Shown in pieces: positions 18,201-26,178 of a DNA stretch of 64,000 nucleotides. The stretch spans positions 1 through 64,000 of the forward strand of contig JBDTPN010000015.1 of NCBI GenBank assembly GCA_039932715.1, in the 5' to 3' direction. Positions within the stretch are counted from its first letter, which is position 1; each line of letters opens with the position of its first letter. The notes under the pieces are model-generated. The model had not been told where the DNA came from. It made no database searches and worked only from the letters and a program-made list of their open reading frames with translations. The translations under genes were made by a program, and so were the position numbers. The DNA comes from ZC4RG30 sp039932715. GTDB lineage: Bacteria; Pseudomonadota; Gammaproteobacteria; Steroidobacterales; Steroidobacteraceae.

Positions 18201-18976
18201 TTCTTGGCGGCGGGTTTAGGCGCAGTTGCCGGCGCTGCAGCTGGCTTGGTTGCGGCGGCGGCGGCCGGCTTGGCGGCGGGCGTCGGCATCTTGAGGCGCA
18301 CGCGCTCCTGTGAAACCAGGAACATCACCAGCTCGAAGACATTGTCCCAGGTGCCTGCCGCCTGCATGTTGACCAGGTAGCGACCATTGACCACCAGCGA
18401 CGGGGTGCTGGGAATCTTCCACAGCTTGACCAGCTCGTCGGCGCGCTTGATCTGCGTCGCGACGCCAAAGGACTTGGCCATCTCAAGGAATTGCGCCTCC
18501 TTGACAGCCGTGTGTCGCGAGTAAAAGCGTGCTGCGTCCTCAATGGTCGGCAGCGGTTGCTTGATGCGCCCGGTGGCCGGGTCAGCCAGCGGAATCTCGC
18601 CGGTCTTCCAGATCGCCGTGAACATCATCTCGTGAGTGCTTTCCGCTATACCCAGCGCCTTGGCGGTGATGTAGGCCTGCTGGAACATTGGCCAGGCCTC
18701 GGTGGGAATGAACGCCGCATGCAGGTAGTTCATCACCACATCCGATGGCAGCTGGTTCTTGAGCTTGGCCATGCCTGGCAGCGCGCCATTGCAGGCGGGG
18801 CAACCGTAGGAAAACACTTCGGTGACCTCTATCTTCCCCGGCGGCGCCTCATAACTGGTCGGGGGCGTGATCGCGGTGTAATGCGTACCTTCCACCCAGC
18901 GCAACTGCGCCAGTGCAGCTTGCGAGACCAACAGGGTGGCGAATACGGATATCAGTGACAGGGCACGTTTTGTCAT
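18197..18976 (-). CDS. dsbA: Periplasmic thiol:disulfide oxidoreductase DsbA-like, CPAC active site
   Basis: A 259-residue exported thioredoxin-fold protein of the DsbA/DsbL group. A signal peptide (1-23, cleavage after ALA) precedes the active-site motif Cys59-Pro-Ala-Cys62 in FSYGCPACN. The usual DsbA motif is CPHC; alanine in place of histidine should alter the redox potential. The inserted helical domain and the cis-proline strand (TPSLVVNG) are in place. The last 30 or so residues are almost only Ala, Pro, Lys and Thr, an appended flexible tail not part of the fold. It presumably introduces disulfides into exported proteins. Placed between ctaB and gloB. Confidence 0.85.
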   Translation of the reverse strand: MTKRALSLISVFATLLVSQAALAQLRWVEGTHYTAITPPTSYEAPPGKIEVTEVFSYGCPACNGALPGMAKLKNQLPSDVVMNYLHAAFIPTEAWPMFQQAYITAKALGIAESTHEMMFTAIWKTGEIPLADPATGRIKQPLPTIEDAARFYSRHTAVKEAQFLEMAKSFGVATQIKRADELVKLWKIPSTPSLVVNGRYLVNMQAAGTWDNVFELVMFLVSQERVRLKMPTPAAKPAAAAATKPAAAPATAPKPAAKK

Positions 18977-18983
18977 GGGACTC

Positions 18984-19853
18984 CTACAGCAGTCGTATGG
19001 GAACGTAATGGTCGACCAGCAATGCGATGAACAGCCACATCAGGTACTGCACCGAAAACTTGAACACCTTCATCGGCAGTTCCTTGCGCGTTGTGCGCTT
19101 TAACGCGATTGCGTACCAGAGGAATGCCGCATTGAGAACCAGGGCTGCAACCAGGTAAATCAGGCCGGTCATGCCGGTCAACCAGGGCAGCAGCGTAACC
19201 AGTATCAGGATAATCGTGTACAGCAGCACATGCAGGCGAGTCAGCTCCACGCCGTGCGTCACCGGCAGCATGGGGATGCCCACCTTGGCATAGTCGTCGC
19301 GGCGCGCAATGGCCAGGGCCCAGAAATGCGGTGGCGTCCAGGCGAAGATGATGAGGAACAGCAGCAGCGCATGTTCGTGGACGGTGTTGGTGACTGCAGC
19401 CCATCCCAGCACGGGCGGTGCCGCGCCGGCCGCGCCGCCTATGACAATGTTCTGCGGCGTGGCGCGCTTGAGCCATAGCGTATAGACCACGGCATAGCCG
19501 ATCAGTGAGGCAAAGGTCAGCAGCGCAGTCAGGTGATTGACCAGGAACCACAGGATCAGCATGGAGGTGACGCCCAGGATGGCGGCGAACACCAGCGCCT
19601 GTTTTTCCGTGAGGCCACCGGTGGGCAATGGGCGCGTGCGCGTACGCGCCATTCGTGCATCGATGCGTTGGTCGAGCACCTGGTTCAACGTGGCCGCGCA
19701 GGCGGCAGCCAGTGCTATTCCCAGGTTGCCCCACAAAAGCGCCGACAAGGGTGGCATGCCGGGCGTCGCCAGCAGGGTGCCAACCACGGCCGTGAGAACG
19801 ATTAGCGCCACGACCCGCGGTTTGGTCAGGGCCAGGTAGAGACGCCAGGGCAT
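18984..19853 (-). CDS. ctaB: Protoheme IX farnesyltransferase (heme O synthase)
   Basis: A 289-residue UbiA-superfamily membrane enzyme that adds a farnesyl group to heme B to make heme O, the precursor of heme A for the aa3 oxidase encoded at 25-31 kb. The first aspartate-rich motif NQVLDQRID (57-65) and the second around RRDDYAKVG, about nine helices and the APPVLGW and WTPPHFWAL segments are diagnostic. The ATG at 19853 is chosen because the protein then opens with RLYLALTKPRV, the family start; upstream reading has no match. It sits 11 kb from heme A synthase, on the opposite strand. Confidence 0.95.
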   Translation of the reverse strand: MPWRLYLALTKPRVVALIVLTAVVGTLLATPGMPPLSALLWGNLGIALAAACAATLNQVLDQRIDARMARTRTRPLPTGGLTEKQALVFAAILGVTSMLILWFLVNHLTALLTFASLIGYAVVYTLWLKRATPQNIVIGGAAGAAPPVLGWAAVTNTVHEHALLLFLIIFAWTPPHFWALAIARRDDYAKVGIPMLPVTHGVELTRLHVLLYTIILILVTLLPWLTGMTGLIYLVAALVLNAAFLWYAIALKRTTRKELPMKVFKFSVQYLMWLFIALLVDHYVPIRLL

Positions 19854-19875
19854 GACGTCGCAGCTTAGCAAACTT

Positions 19876-20676
19876 CTAAAGGGCCTGATCGGGGCCGTGC
19901 TTGAGCACACGGGCGCACACCCACAAGTCCACGCGCTGGCAACCGGCTGCCTTGAGTACGCGGGCCGCGGCTTCGGCGGTGCTGCCGGTGGTCAGCACAT
20001 CGTCGAGCAATGCCACATGCCGGGCAACCCGGCGCCCGGGGTTCACAGCAAAAGCCTGGTCGAGATTGCGCGCGCGCGCCGCAGCATCAAGACCGCTCTG
20101 TGCCGATGTCTCACGCGGCCGGCGCAGCAGCTGCGTCTCGACTTTTATGCCCAGGCGCGGCGCCGCATGGCGCGCGAGTTCAGCGGACTGGTTGAAGCCA
20201 CGTTCGAGCAGGCGCTTGCGGTGCAGGGGCACCGGCACAATGCAGTCGGGCAGAGTGACCCCTGAACGAGCGCGGGCGTTGCGCACGGACTGCGCCAGCA
20301 GCGTGCCCAGCACCCGCGCGTACATCAGCTCATGGCCGAACTTGAGCTGCGTGATCATGGAGTCCACGGGAGCCTGGTATAGAAAGAGGCAGTGGACACT
20401 GTCACAGGCCGCAGCGCGGCAGCGGCAGTGGGCGCATCCCGGCCCCGCATCCGGTTGGCCCAGCAGGGGCTGAGCGCATCGAGGGCACAGGTCGAGCGCC
20501 GGCGGGCAGGCAGCCTGGCAGTAAATGCACAGGTCCAGGCCCCAGCCGACGCCGCGCTGCCCGGGCGCAAGACACAGGCAGCACACCGGCGGCGCGATCA
20601 TGCCAGTGAGGGACTGGGTAATTGTCAACCTCGAGGGCAGGGCTCGGTTGACAAGGCCGCGCAGCGACTCGAACAT
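19876..20676 (-). CDS. comF: ComF-family protein (phosphoribosyltransferase domain)
   Basis: A 266-residue protein with an N-terminal zinc-finger region of clustered cysteines (CCLC at 32-35, CIYC at 50-53, CPRC at 64-67, CAHCRC at 81-86) and a C-terminal phosphoribosyltransferase domain with RGFNQS (159-164) and the PRPP loop LLDDVLTTG (223-231). In naturally competent bacteria ComF helps take up transforming DNA and contacts primosome proteins. It is divergent from bioB across 67 bases, an arrangement common in gammaproteobacteria, and heads the long minus-strand run. Confidence 0.92.
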   Translation of the reverse strand: MFESLRGLVNRALPSRLTITQSLTGMIAPPVCCLCLAPGQRGVGWGLDLCIYCQAACPPALDLCPRCAQPLLGQPDAGPGCAHCRCRAAACDSVHCLFLYQAPVDSMITQLKFGHELMYARVLGTLLAQSVRNARARSGVTLPDCIVPVPLHRKRLLERGFNQSAELARHAAPRLGIKVETQLLRRPRETSAQSGLDAAARARNLDQAFAVNPGRRVARHVALLDDVLTTGSTAEAAARVLKAAGCQRVDLWVCARVLKHGPDQAL

Positions 20677-20743
20677 GCCGCCAGCCTTGCACGGTCATGA
20701 ACCGGCGCGGGCGTCGCAAACTGGCCAGTCCCTGGAGAAATGC

Positions 20744-21790
20744 ATGAGCGCCGCCCCTGACGACAAGAGCCTCGCCGCCCCCGCGTCCAGCACTGTAGCT
20801 GCCAGGCAGCGCCACGACTGGCGACTTGCCGAGGTCGAGGCCTTGTTCGACCTGCCGTTCATGGACCTGATGTTCCGCGCCCAGCAGGTGCACCGCGCCT
20901 TCCATGCGCCCAATCGGGTGCAGATGAGCACCCTGCTTTCTATCAAGACCGGCGGCTGCCCCGAGGACTGCGGCTATTGTCCGCAGAGCATTCACTTCCA
21001 GACCGGCGTGGCGCGCGAAGAAATGCTGCCGCTGGAAGCGGTGCTCGATGCCGCGCGCAGGGCGCAGGCGGCCGGCGCAACACGCTTCTGCATGGGCGCG
21101 GCCTTTCGCTCGCCCAAGAAGAAAGACATTGAACGCATCGCGGGAATGATCCGTGAAGTCGGCGCCCTGGGGCTGGAGACCTGCGCAACACTGGGCATGC
21201 TCACGCCCGACCAGGCCAATGAGCTCAAGGATGCCGGCCTCGATTACTACAACCACAACGTCGACAGTTCCGAAGACTTCTACAAGAAGATCATTTCGAC
21301 GCGCACCTACCAGCATCGTCTCGACACCCTCGAGGCCGTGCGCAATGCCAACCTCAAGGTGTGCAGCGGCGGCATCGTCGGCATGGGCGAGACGCGCACC
21401 GATCGCGCCGGCATGCTCGTGACCCTGGCCAACCTGCCGGAACACCCGCAGAGCGTGCCCATCAACCAGCTGGTACAGGTCAAGGGCACGCCCATTGCTG
21501 ACGACGCGGCAGCTGGCGCACCCGGCGTCGACGGATTCGAATTCGTGCGCACCATTGCGGTGGCGCGCATCCTGATGCCCGAGGCGCAGGTGCGCCTCTC
21601 CGCCGGCCGTGAGGAAATGTCCGACGAACTGCAGGCGCTGGCATTCATGGCCGGTGCCAACTCGATTTTCTACGGCGAAAAGCTGCTGACCACGGGCAAT
21701 CCGGACGTGGAGCGCGATCGCTCGCTGCTGGCGCGCCTCAAGGTCAACGCCGAGACCCAGCAGCAGACGGATGCGCGCGGCTGCTGCTGA
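20744..21790 (+). CDS. bioB: Biotin synthase
   Basis: A 348-residue radical SAM enzyme that inserts sulfur into dethiobiotin. The [4Fe-4S] motif CPEDCGYC gives Cys72, Cys76 and Cys79, followed by the YYNHNVDSS segment and SAGREEM, all strongly conserved. The ATG at 20744 is preferred over upstream in-frame codons because GGAG at 20734-20737 is well spaced and the length matches the family. No BirA operator palindrome is visible in the comF-bioB gap. First gene of bioBFHCD; its end overlaps bioF by 20 bases. Confidence 0.97.
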   Translation: MSAAPDDKSLAAPASSTVAARQRHDWRLAEVEALFDLPFMDLMFRAQQVHRAFHAPNRVQMSTLLSIKTGGCPEDCGYCPQSIHFQTGVAREEMLPLEAVLDAARRAQAAGATRFCMGAAFRSPKKKDIERIAGMIREVGALGLETCATLGMLTPDQANELKDAGLDYYNHNVDSSEDFYKKIISTRTYQHRLDTLEAVRNANLKVCSGGIVGMGETRTDRAGMLVTLANLPEHPQSVPINQLVQVKGTPIADDAAAGAPGVDGFEFVRTIAVARILMPEAQVRLSAGREEMSDELQALAFMAGANSIFYGEKLLTTGNPDVERDRSLLARLKVNAETQQQTDARGCC

Positions 21791-22946
21791 ACTGGCGCAA
21801 CTGCAGCAGCTGCAGCAGCGGCGCCAGCGGCGAATTGTCGAGTGTCCCAGTGCCACGGCTGCGCGCGTCCAGGTGGATGGCCGCGAACTGGTCAATTTCT
21901 GCAGCAACGATTACCTGGGCCTGGCCCACGACCAGCGCCTTGGTACAGCCATGGCGCAAGCAGCACAGCGCTGGGGCGCTGGCGCTGGCGCAGCGCACCT
22001 GCTGACCGGGCACACGCGCGAACATCACGAACTGGAACTGGAGCTGGCGGCGTTCACAGGCCGTGAATCGGCACTGCTTTTCTCCACTGGCTACATGGCC
22101 AATGTCGGAGTCATCCAGGCGTTGTGCAAACGCGCCGACGTCGTGGTGCAGGATAAACTCAACCACGCTTCGCTGCTGGATGGCGCGAGGCTGTCGGGTG
22201 CGCGACTGCAGCGCTACGCACATGCCGATGTGCAGCAGGCTGAGACATTGTTGACCGAAGCCGGCCAGTACGCCGCGTTGCTGGCCACCGATGGCGTGTT
22301 CAGCATGGATGGGGATCTCGCGCCCTTGCATCAACTGGCGCAGTTGGCGACCAGGCATCAGGTCCTGTTCATGGTCGACGATGCGCATGGGCTGGGCGTG
22401 GTGGGCGCGCGCGGTCGCGGCACGCTGGAGCTGGCCCAACTGGATGAACAGCAGGTGCCCTTGCTGGTGGGCACGCTGGGAAAAGCGCTGGGTTCGTTTG
22501 GCGCCTTTGTTGCCGGACCCGCCGATCTGATTGAGCTGGTAATGCAGCGCGCGCGCAGCTACATCTTCACCACCGCGTTGCCCGCCCCGGTAGCGGCGGC
22601 GACGCGCGCAGCGCTGCGCATCATCGATGCGGATGCCGGGCCGCGCCAGCGCGTGCAAGCCCTGACGCTGCGCTTCCGCAATGGCGCCGCGCAACTGGGG
22701 CTGCCCATCAGCCCATCAAACACTCCCATCCAGCCGCTGCTGCTGGGCGACACCGGCCGCTGTCTTGCGGCAAGCGAGGCATTGATGCAGCGCGGGTATT
22801 GGGTGGCGGCCATTCGCAGTCCCACGGTTGCAGTGGGCACGGAGCGCCTGCGCATCAACCTCAGTGCCGCGCATCAGGAGCGGGATGTGGATGGGCTCTT
22901 GAATGCGCTGCAAGAAGTGTTCGCCGCCCCTGGCATGGCAGGGTGA
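21771..22946 (+). CDS. bioF: 8-amino-7-oxononanoate synthase
   Basis: A 391-residue PLP enzyme that condenses pimeloyl-ACP with alanine. NDYLGL, GSGAAHLLTGH-like wording (here GAGAAHLLTGHT), DDAHGLGVVG and the PLP lysine Lys238 in GTLGKALGS are all present. It overlaps the end of bioB by 20 bases and shares a GTGA with bioH, so the biotin genes are tightly coupled in translation. Confidence 0.96.
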   Translation: MRAAAAELAQLQQLQQRRQRRIVECPSATAARVQVDGRELVNFCSNDYLGLAHDQRLGTAMAQAAQRWGAGAGAAHLLTGHTREHHELELELAAFTGRESALLFSTGYMANVGVIQALCKRADVVVQDKLNHASLLDGARLSGARLQRYAHADVQQAETLLTEAGQYAALLATDGVFSMDGDLAPLHQLAQLATRHQVLFMVDDAHGLGVVGARGRGTLELAQLDEQQVPLLVGTLGKALGSFGAFVAGPADLIELVMQRARSYIFTTALPAPVAAATRAALRIIDADAGPRQRVQALTLRFRNGAAQLGLPISPSNTPIQPLLLGDTGRCLAASEALMQRGYWVAAIRSPTVAVGTERLRINLSAAHQERDVDGLLNALQEVFAAPGMAG

Positions 22947-23719
22947 ACACCGCTCTTTACAGTGAATGCCAGCAGGCCATCGCTGGCCAGTTGCCGCTGG
23001 TGTGCGTGCACGGCTGGGGTATGAACCTGCGCGTGTTTGATGCCCTGCGCGAAGCGTTGCGGGGTCAATGCAGCAGTTGGGCCCTGGACCTGCCGGGCCA
23101 TGGCCGCAGTGACTGGCACGACGCACGGGGAGATCTCGAATCACAACTGCAGGATCTGCAGGCCGCGTTGCCCGCGCGCTGCGTACTTATGGGCTGGTCG
23201 CTGGGTGCGCAGCTGGCCCTGGAGCTGGCGCGCCGCGCACCACAGCAGGTTGCTGCACTGGTATTGATCACGTGCACGCCGCGTTTCACGCAGGCGCCGG
23301 ATTGGCCGCAGGGAATGGCTGCGCAAACCCTGCAGGCATTCGAGTCGTTGTTGCTGCAGGACTGGCGCCAGACCTTGCGCGATTTCGTGCAGCTGCAGGT
23401 GCGTGGCGGCCGCAATGCAGACGCAACCCGGGAACAACTGGAGGCCGCGTTGCAGGCGCATGGCCTGCCGCGCCAACAGGCATTACGAGCTGGGCTCGAC
23501 ATACTGGTTGAGCTCGACCAGCGCGCAGTGCTTGGGCGAATCGGGCAACCCACGCTGGTGGTGTCCGGACAGAATGATCGCGTCACGCCGCCGGATGCCT
23601 GCCGCTGGATGGCGGACGCGTTGCCCAACGCGCGCTATCTGCAGATTGATCGTGCCGGACACGCACCGCTGCTGTCCCATGTGGATGAGGTGGCCGCTGC
23701 CGTGCGTGAGTTCCTTTGA
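22943..23719 (+). CDS. bioH: Pimeloyl-ACP methyl ester carboxylesterase
   Basis: A 258-residue alpha/beta hydrolase that removes the methyl ester from pimeloyl-ACP methyl ester, ending the BioC-BioH pimelate route. VCVHGWGMNLRVFD, nucleophile elbow GWSLG (Ser86), an aspartate in SGQNDRV and a histidine in RAGHAPLLSH match BioH. The GTG at 22943 overlaps the bioF stop (GTGA); there is no better ATG. Its place between bioF and bioC in a biotin operon makes the assignment firm. Confidence 0.93.
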   Translation: MNTALYSECQQAIAGQLPLVCVHGWGMNLRVFDALREALRGQCSSWALDLPGHGRSDWHDARGDLESQLQDLQAALPARCVLMGWSLGAQLALELARRAPQQVAALVLITCTPRFTQAPDWPQGMAAQTLQAFESLLLQDWRQTLRDFVQLQVRGGRNADATREQLEAALQAHGLPRQQALRAGLDILVELDQRAVLGRIGQPTLVVSGQNDRVTPPDACRWMADALPNARYLQIDRAGHAPLLSHVDEVAAAVREFL

Positions 23720-24633
23720 ATCCCGCTGATCCACCTGATGTGTACACACTCGAACCGCGCGAGGTGGCGCGCGCCTTTGGCGCGGCCAGCCATCGCTACG
23801 ACGCGGCGGCGCGGCTGCAGCGCAGCGTGCGCGCGGAATTGCTGTCGCGTGCACATGCATTGCAGCTGTCACCGCGCGTGGTGCTGGACCTGGGCACGGG
23901 CACCGGTGAAGCAGCAGCGCAATTGAAACGTCGTTACCGCGGCGCCGCAGTGATTGCCGCCGACATTTCTCCACAGATGCTCGAAGCCACGCGGCGACGC
24001 AGTCACTGGTGGCGACCGCTGCGCTGCGTCGAGGCAGATGCGCGGGCGTTGCCTTTTGAATCCGCCAGCATCGACCTGCTGTTCACCAGCCTGATGCTGC
24101 AATGGATTGATCCACCCGATGTGGCCCTGGCAGAGATGCGTCGCGTGCTGCGGCCTGGCGGCCTGTTGCTGGCCAGCAGCTTCGGACCCGAAACCCTGCA
24201 GGAGTTGCGAGCGGCCTGGGCTACCGTGGACGAGGGGGTGCACGTCAACCGGTTCGTCGACGTGCATGACCTGGGAGGCGCGCTGCAACGCGCGGGTTTC
24301 ATTGAGCCGGTGCTCGATGTGGACCGGCACGTGCAGCAGTACCCGGATCTGCGCGCTTTGATGGGCGAGCTCAAATCCATTGGCGCGCACAACGTGAACG
24401 CTGGGCGCAATCGCGCACTGACCGGAAAATCGCGGATGGCCAGGGTGCAGGCCGCCTATGAACAGCTGCGGGTGCCCGGCGGATTGCCTGCAACCTGGCA
24501 GGTGGTTTACGCGGTGGCCTGGGCGCCGGCGCCAGATGCCACCAAGGCGGGCAGCACCATCAAGCGCGAAACTCGCATCGGGCTCGAAGCCATGCGTTCC
24601 AGTCTTGGGCGCCCCCGGGGCGGCCGCCCATGA
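23716..24633 (+). CDS. bioC: Malonyl-ACP O-methyltransferase
   Basis: A 305-residue SAM-dependent methyltransferase that caps malonyl-ACP as its methyl ester to disguise it for fatty-acid-type elongation. The SAM-binding segment LDLGTGTGEAA (about 56-66) and the LMLQWIDPPDVALAEMRRVLRPGG region are typical. The start is a TTG at 23716 overlapping the bioH stop (TTGA); a GTG at 23740 is the alternative. The opening with REVARAFGAASHRYD matches BioC. The tail is a little longer than in Escherichia coli (251 residues). Confidence 0.93.
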   Translation: MNPADPPDVYTLEPREVARAFGAASHRYDAAARLQRSVRAELLSRAHALQLSPRVVLDLGTGTGEAAAQLKRRYRGAAVIAADISPQMLEATRRRSHWWRPLRCVEADARALPFESASIDLLFTSLMLQWIDPPDVALAEMRRVLRPGGLLLASSFGPETLQELRAAWATVDEGVHVNRFVDVHDLGGALQRAGFIEPVLDVDRHVQQYPDLRALMGELKSIGAHNVNAGRNRALTGKSRMARVQAAYEQLRVPGGLPATWQVVYAVAWAPAPDATKAGSTIKRETRIGLEAMRSSLGRPRGGRP

Positions 24634-25295
24634 CGCTTGATCCCATCCTGCGGCAAAATCTTTTTATAGCCGGCACCGACACCGCGGTGGGCAAGACCTG
24701 GGTGGCCACCCGCCTGCTGATGGCCCTGGGGGCTAGCGGGTTACGGGTCGCAGGAATGAAGCCGGTGGCGGCCGGCGCAACACTGACCCCGGCCGGCCTG
24801 CGCAATGAGGATGCCCTGGCGCTGGCCCAGGCCGGCAACGTGGCGCTGGCCTACGAAACGCTCAACCCTTACTGCCTGGCTGCGGCCACCTCGCCGCATA
24901 TCGCCGCCCGCTACGAGGCTATCTCCATCGATATAGCCATCATCATGCACCGATTTAGCCAGATCGTCGGCAAAACTGACATAGTTGTGGTTGAGGGGGC
25001 CGGAGGGTGGATGGCGCCCATCGGCGATCCCCTTTACCCCGGGACCCCGGGTCCTACCATGGCCGATGTTGCGCAGAAGCTGGGGTTGCCGGTGCTGCTG
25101 GTGGTGGGAATGCGCCTGGGTTGCATCAGTCACGCGCTGCTCACGGCGGACGCCATCCGCACTCAAGGACTGCAGCTGGCGGGGTGGATTGCCAATCCCA
25201 TCGACCCGGATTTCCTGCCGGCATCAGCTGGTTATGCGGAGTATGTAGAGGCACTGGAGCAACGGTTGCCCGCGCCACGACTGCAGGTGTACTGA
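24630..25295 (+). CDS. bioD: Dethiobiotin synthetase
   Basis: A 221-residue P-loop enzyme that closes the ureido ring of dethiobiotin using CO2 and ATP. The P-loop GTDTAVGKTW (about 13-22), the KPVAAG segment and VVVEGAGGWMAPI are diagnostic. It overlaps the bioC stop in ATGA and is the last biotin gene. The oxidase gene ctaC follows after a 39-base gap with no terminator that I can see, so the biotin and respiratory genes may be read through. Confidence 0.96.
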   Translation: MTLDPILRQNLFIAGTDTAVGKTWVATRLLMALGASGLRVAGMKPVAAGATLTPAGLRNEDALALAQAGNVALAYETLNPYCLAAATSPHIAARYEAISIDIAIIMHRFSQIVGKTDIVVVEGAGGWMAPIGDPLYPGTPGPTMADVAQKLGLPVLLVVGMRLGCISHALLTADAIRTQGLQLAGWIANPIDPDFLPASAGYAEYVEALEQRLPAPRLQVY

Positions 25296-25334
25296 CCCCT
25301 GTTGTACACTTCGCGGGTTTTTCGGACGGGACTA

Positions 25335-26162
25335 ATGCAAGGTCAATCGATGCTTCGCAAATCTGGATTAACGGGCGCCCTATTGGCCGCCATGACTGTT
25401 TTCGCCGCCCCGGCACATGCTGAATGGGCGCTCAACATGACCAAGGGCGTCACTGAGCTCTCGGGCGAAATCTACTCGTTGCACATGACCATCTTCTGGT
25501 GGTGCGTTGCGATAGGAATCTTTGTCTTCGGCTGGATGATCCTTTCGCTGGTCAAATACCGTAAGTCCCAGGGTGCCGTGCCGGACACCACCATGGTCCA
25601 CAGCACCAAGGCCGAGATCATCTGGACAGTGCTCCCGGTGTTAATCCTCATCGTGATGGCGGTTCCCGCAGCACGCACGCTGATCAAACTGGAAGATGCC
25701 TCCAACACCGAGCTCACCATCAGGGTGACGGCGTACCAGTGGAAATGGCAGTACGAATACATGGATTCGGGCGTGACCTTCTTCTCCTCGCTGTCGCGCG
25801 AGAGTGACGCGGCGCGGCAGCTCGATTCGGGTATCGATCCGGCATCCGTGCCCCACTACCTGCTGAGCGTGGACAACCCGCTGGTGGTGCCGGTGGGCAA
25901 GAAGGTGCGCCTGCTGTTGACTTCGCAGGATGTGATCCATGCATGGTGGGTGCCGGCACTGGCCATCAAGAAGGATGCCATTCCGGGGTTCATCAACGAG
26001 ATGTGGTTCCAGATCCTGCCGGACAAGGCAGGCATCTATCGTGGCCAGTGCGCCGAGCTGTGCGGCCGCGACCACGGGTTCATGCCCATTGTGGTGGACG
26101 CGCGTTCGCCTGCGGATTTCGCCGCCTGGATCGCGCAGCACAAGACACCGACCTCAAATTGA
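25335..26162 (+). CDS. ctaC: Cytochrome c oxidase subunit II
   Basis: A 275-residue inner-membrane protein with a signal peptide cleaved after an AHA site, two transmembrane helices (about 60-80 and 100-125) and a periplasmic cupredoxin domain. The CuA ligands are visible: His202, Cys239 and Cys243 in GQCAELC, His247 and Met250. It accepts electrons from cytochrome c. There is no fused cytochrome c domain. Two starts are possible: ATG 25335 (used here) and ATG 25350, the latter with AAGG at 25339-25342 at good spacing. Not decided. Confidence 0.95.
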   Translation: MQGQSMLRKSGLTGALLAAMTVFAAPAHAEWALNMTKGVTELSGEIYSLHMTIFWWCVAIGIFVFGWMILSLVKYRKSQGAVPDTTMVHSTKAEIIWTVLPVLILIVMAVPAARTLIKLEDASNTELTIRVTAYQWKWQYEYMDSGVTFFSSLSRESDAARQLDSGIDPASVPHYLLSVDNPLVVPVGKKVRLLLTSQDVIHAWWVPALAIKKDAIPGFINEMWFQILPDKAGIYRGQCAELCGRDHGFMPIVVDARSPADFAAWIAQHKTPTSN

Positions 26163-26178
26163 AGTTCTGAGAGTACCC

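Noticed and set aside
20677..20743. BirA operator in the comF-bioB gap
   Set aside because: No TTGTAAAC-type inverted repeat is present in the 67 bases.
25296..25334. Terminator between bioD and ctaC
   Set aside because: A short T-run exists after GCGGG but there is no pairing stem.
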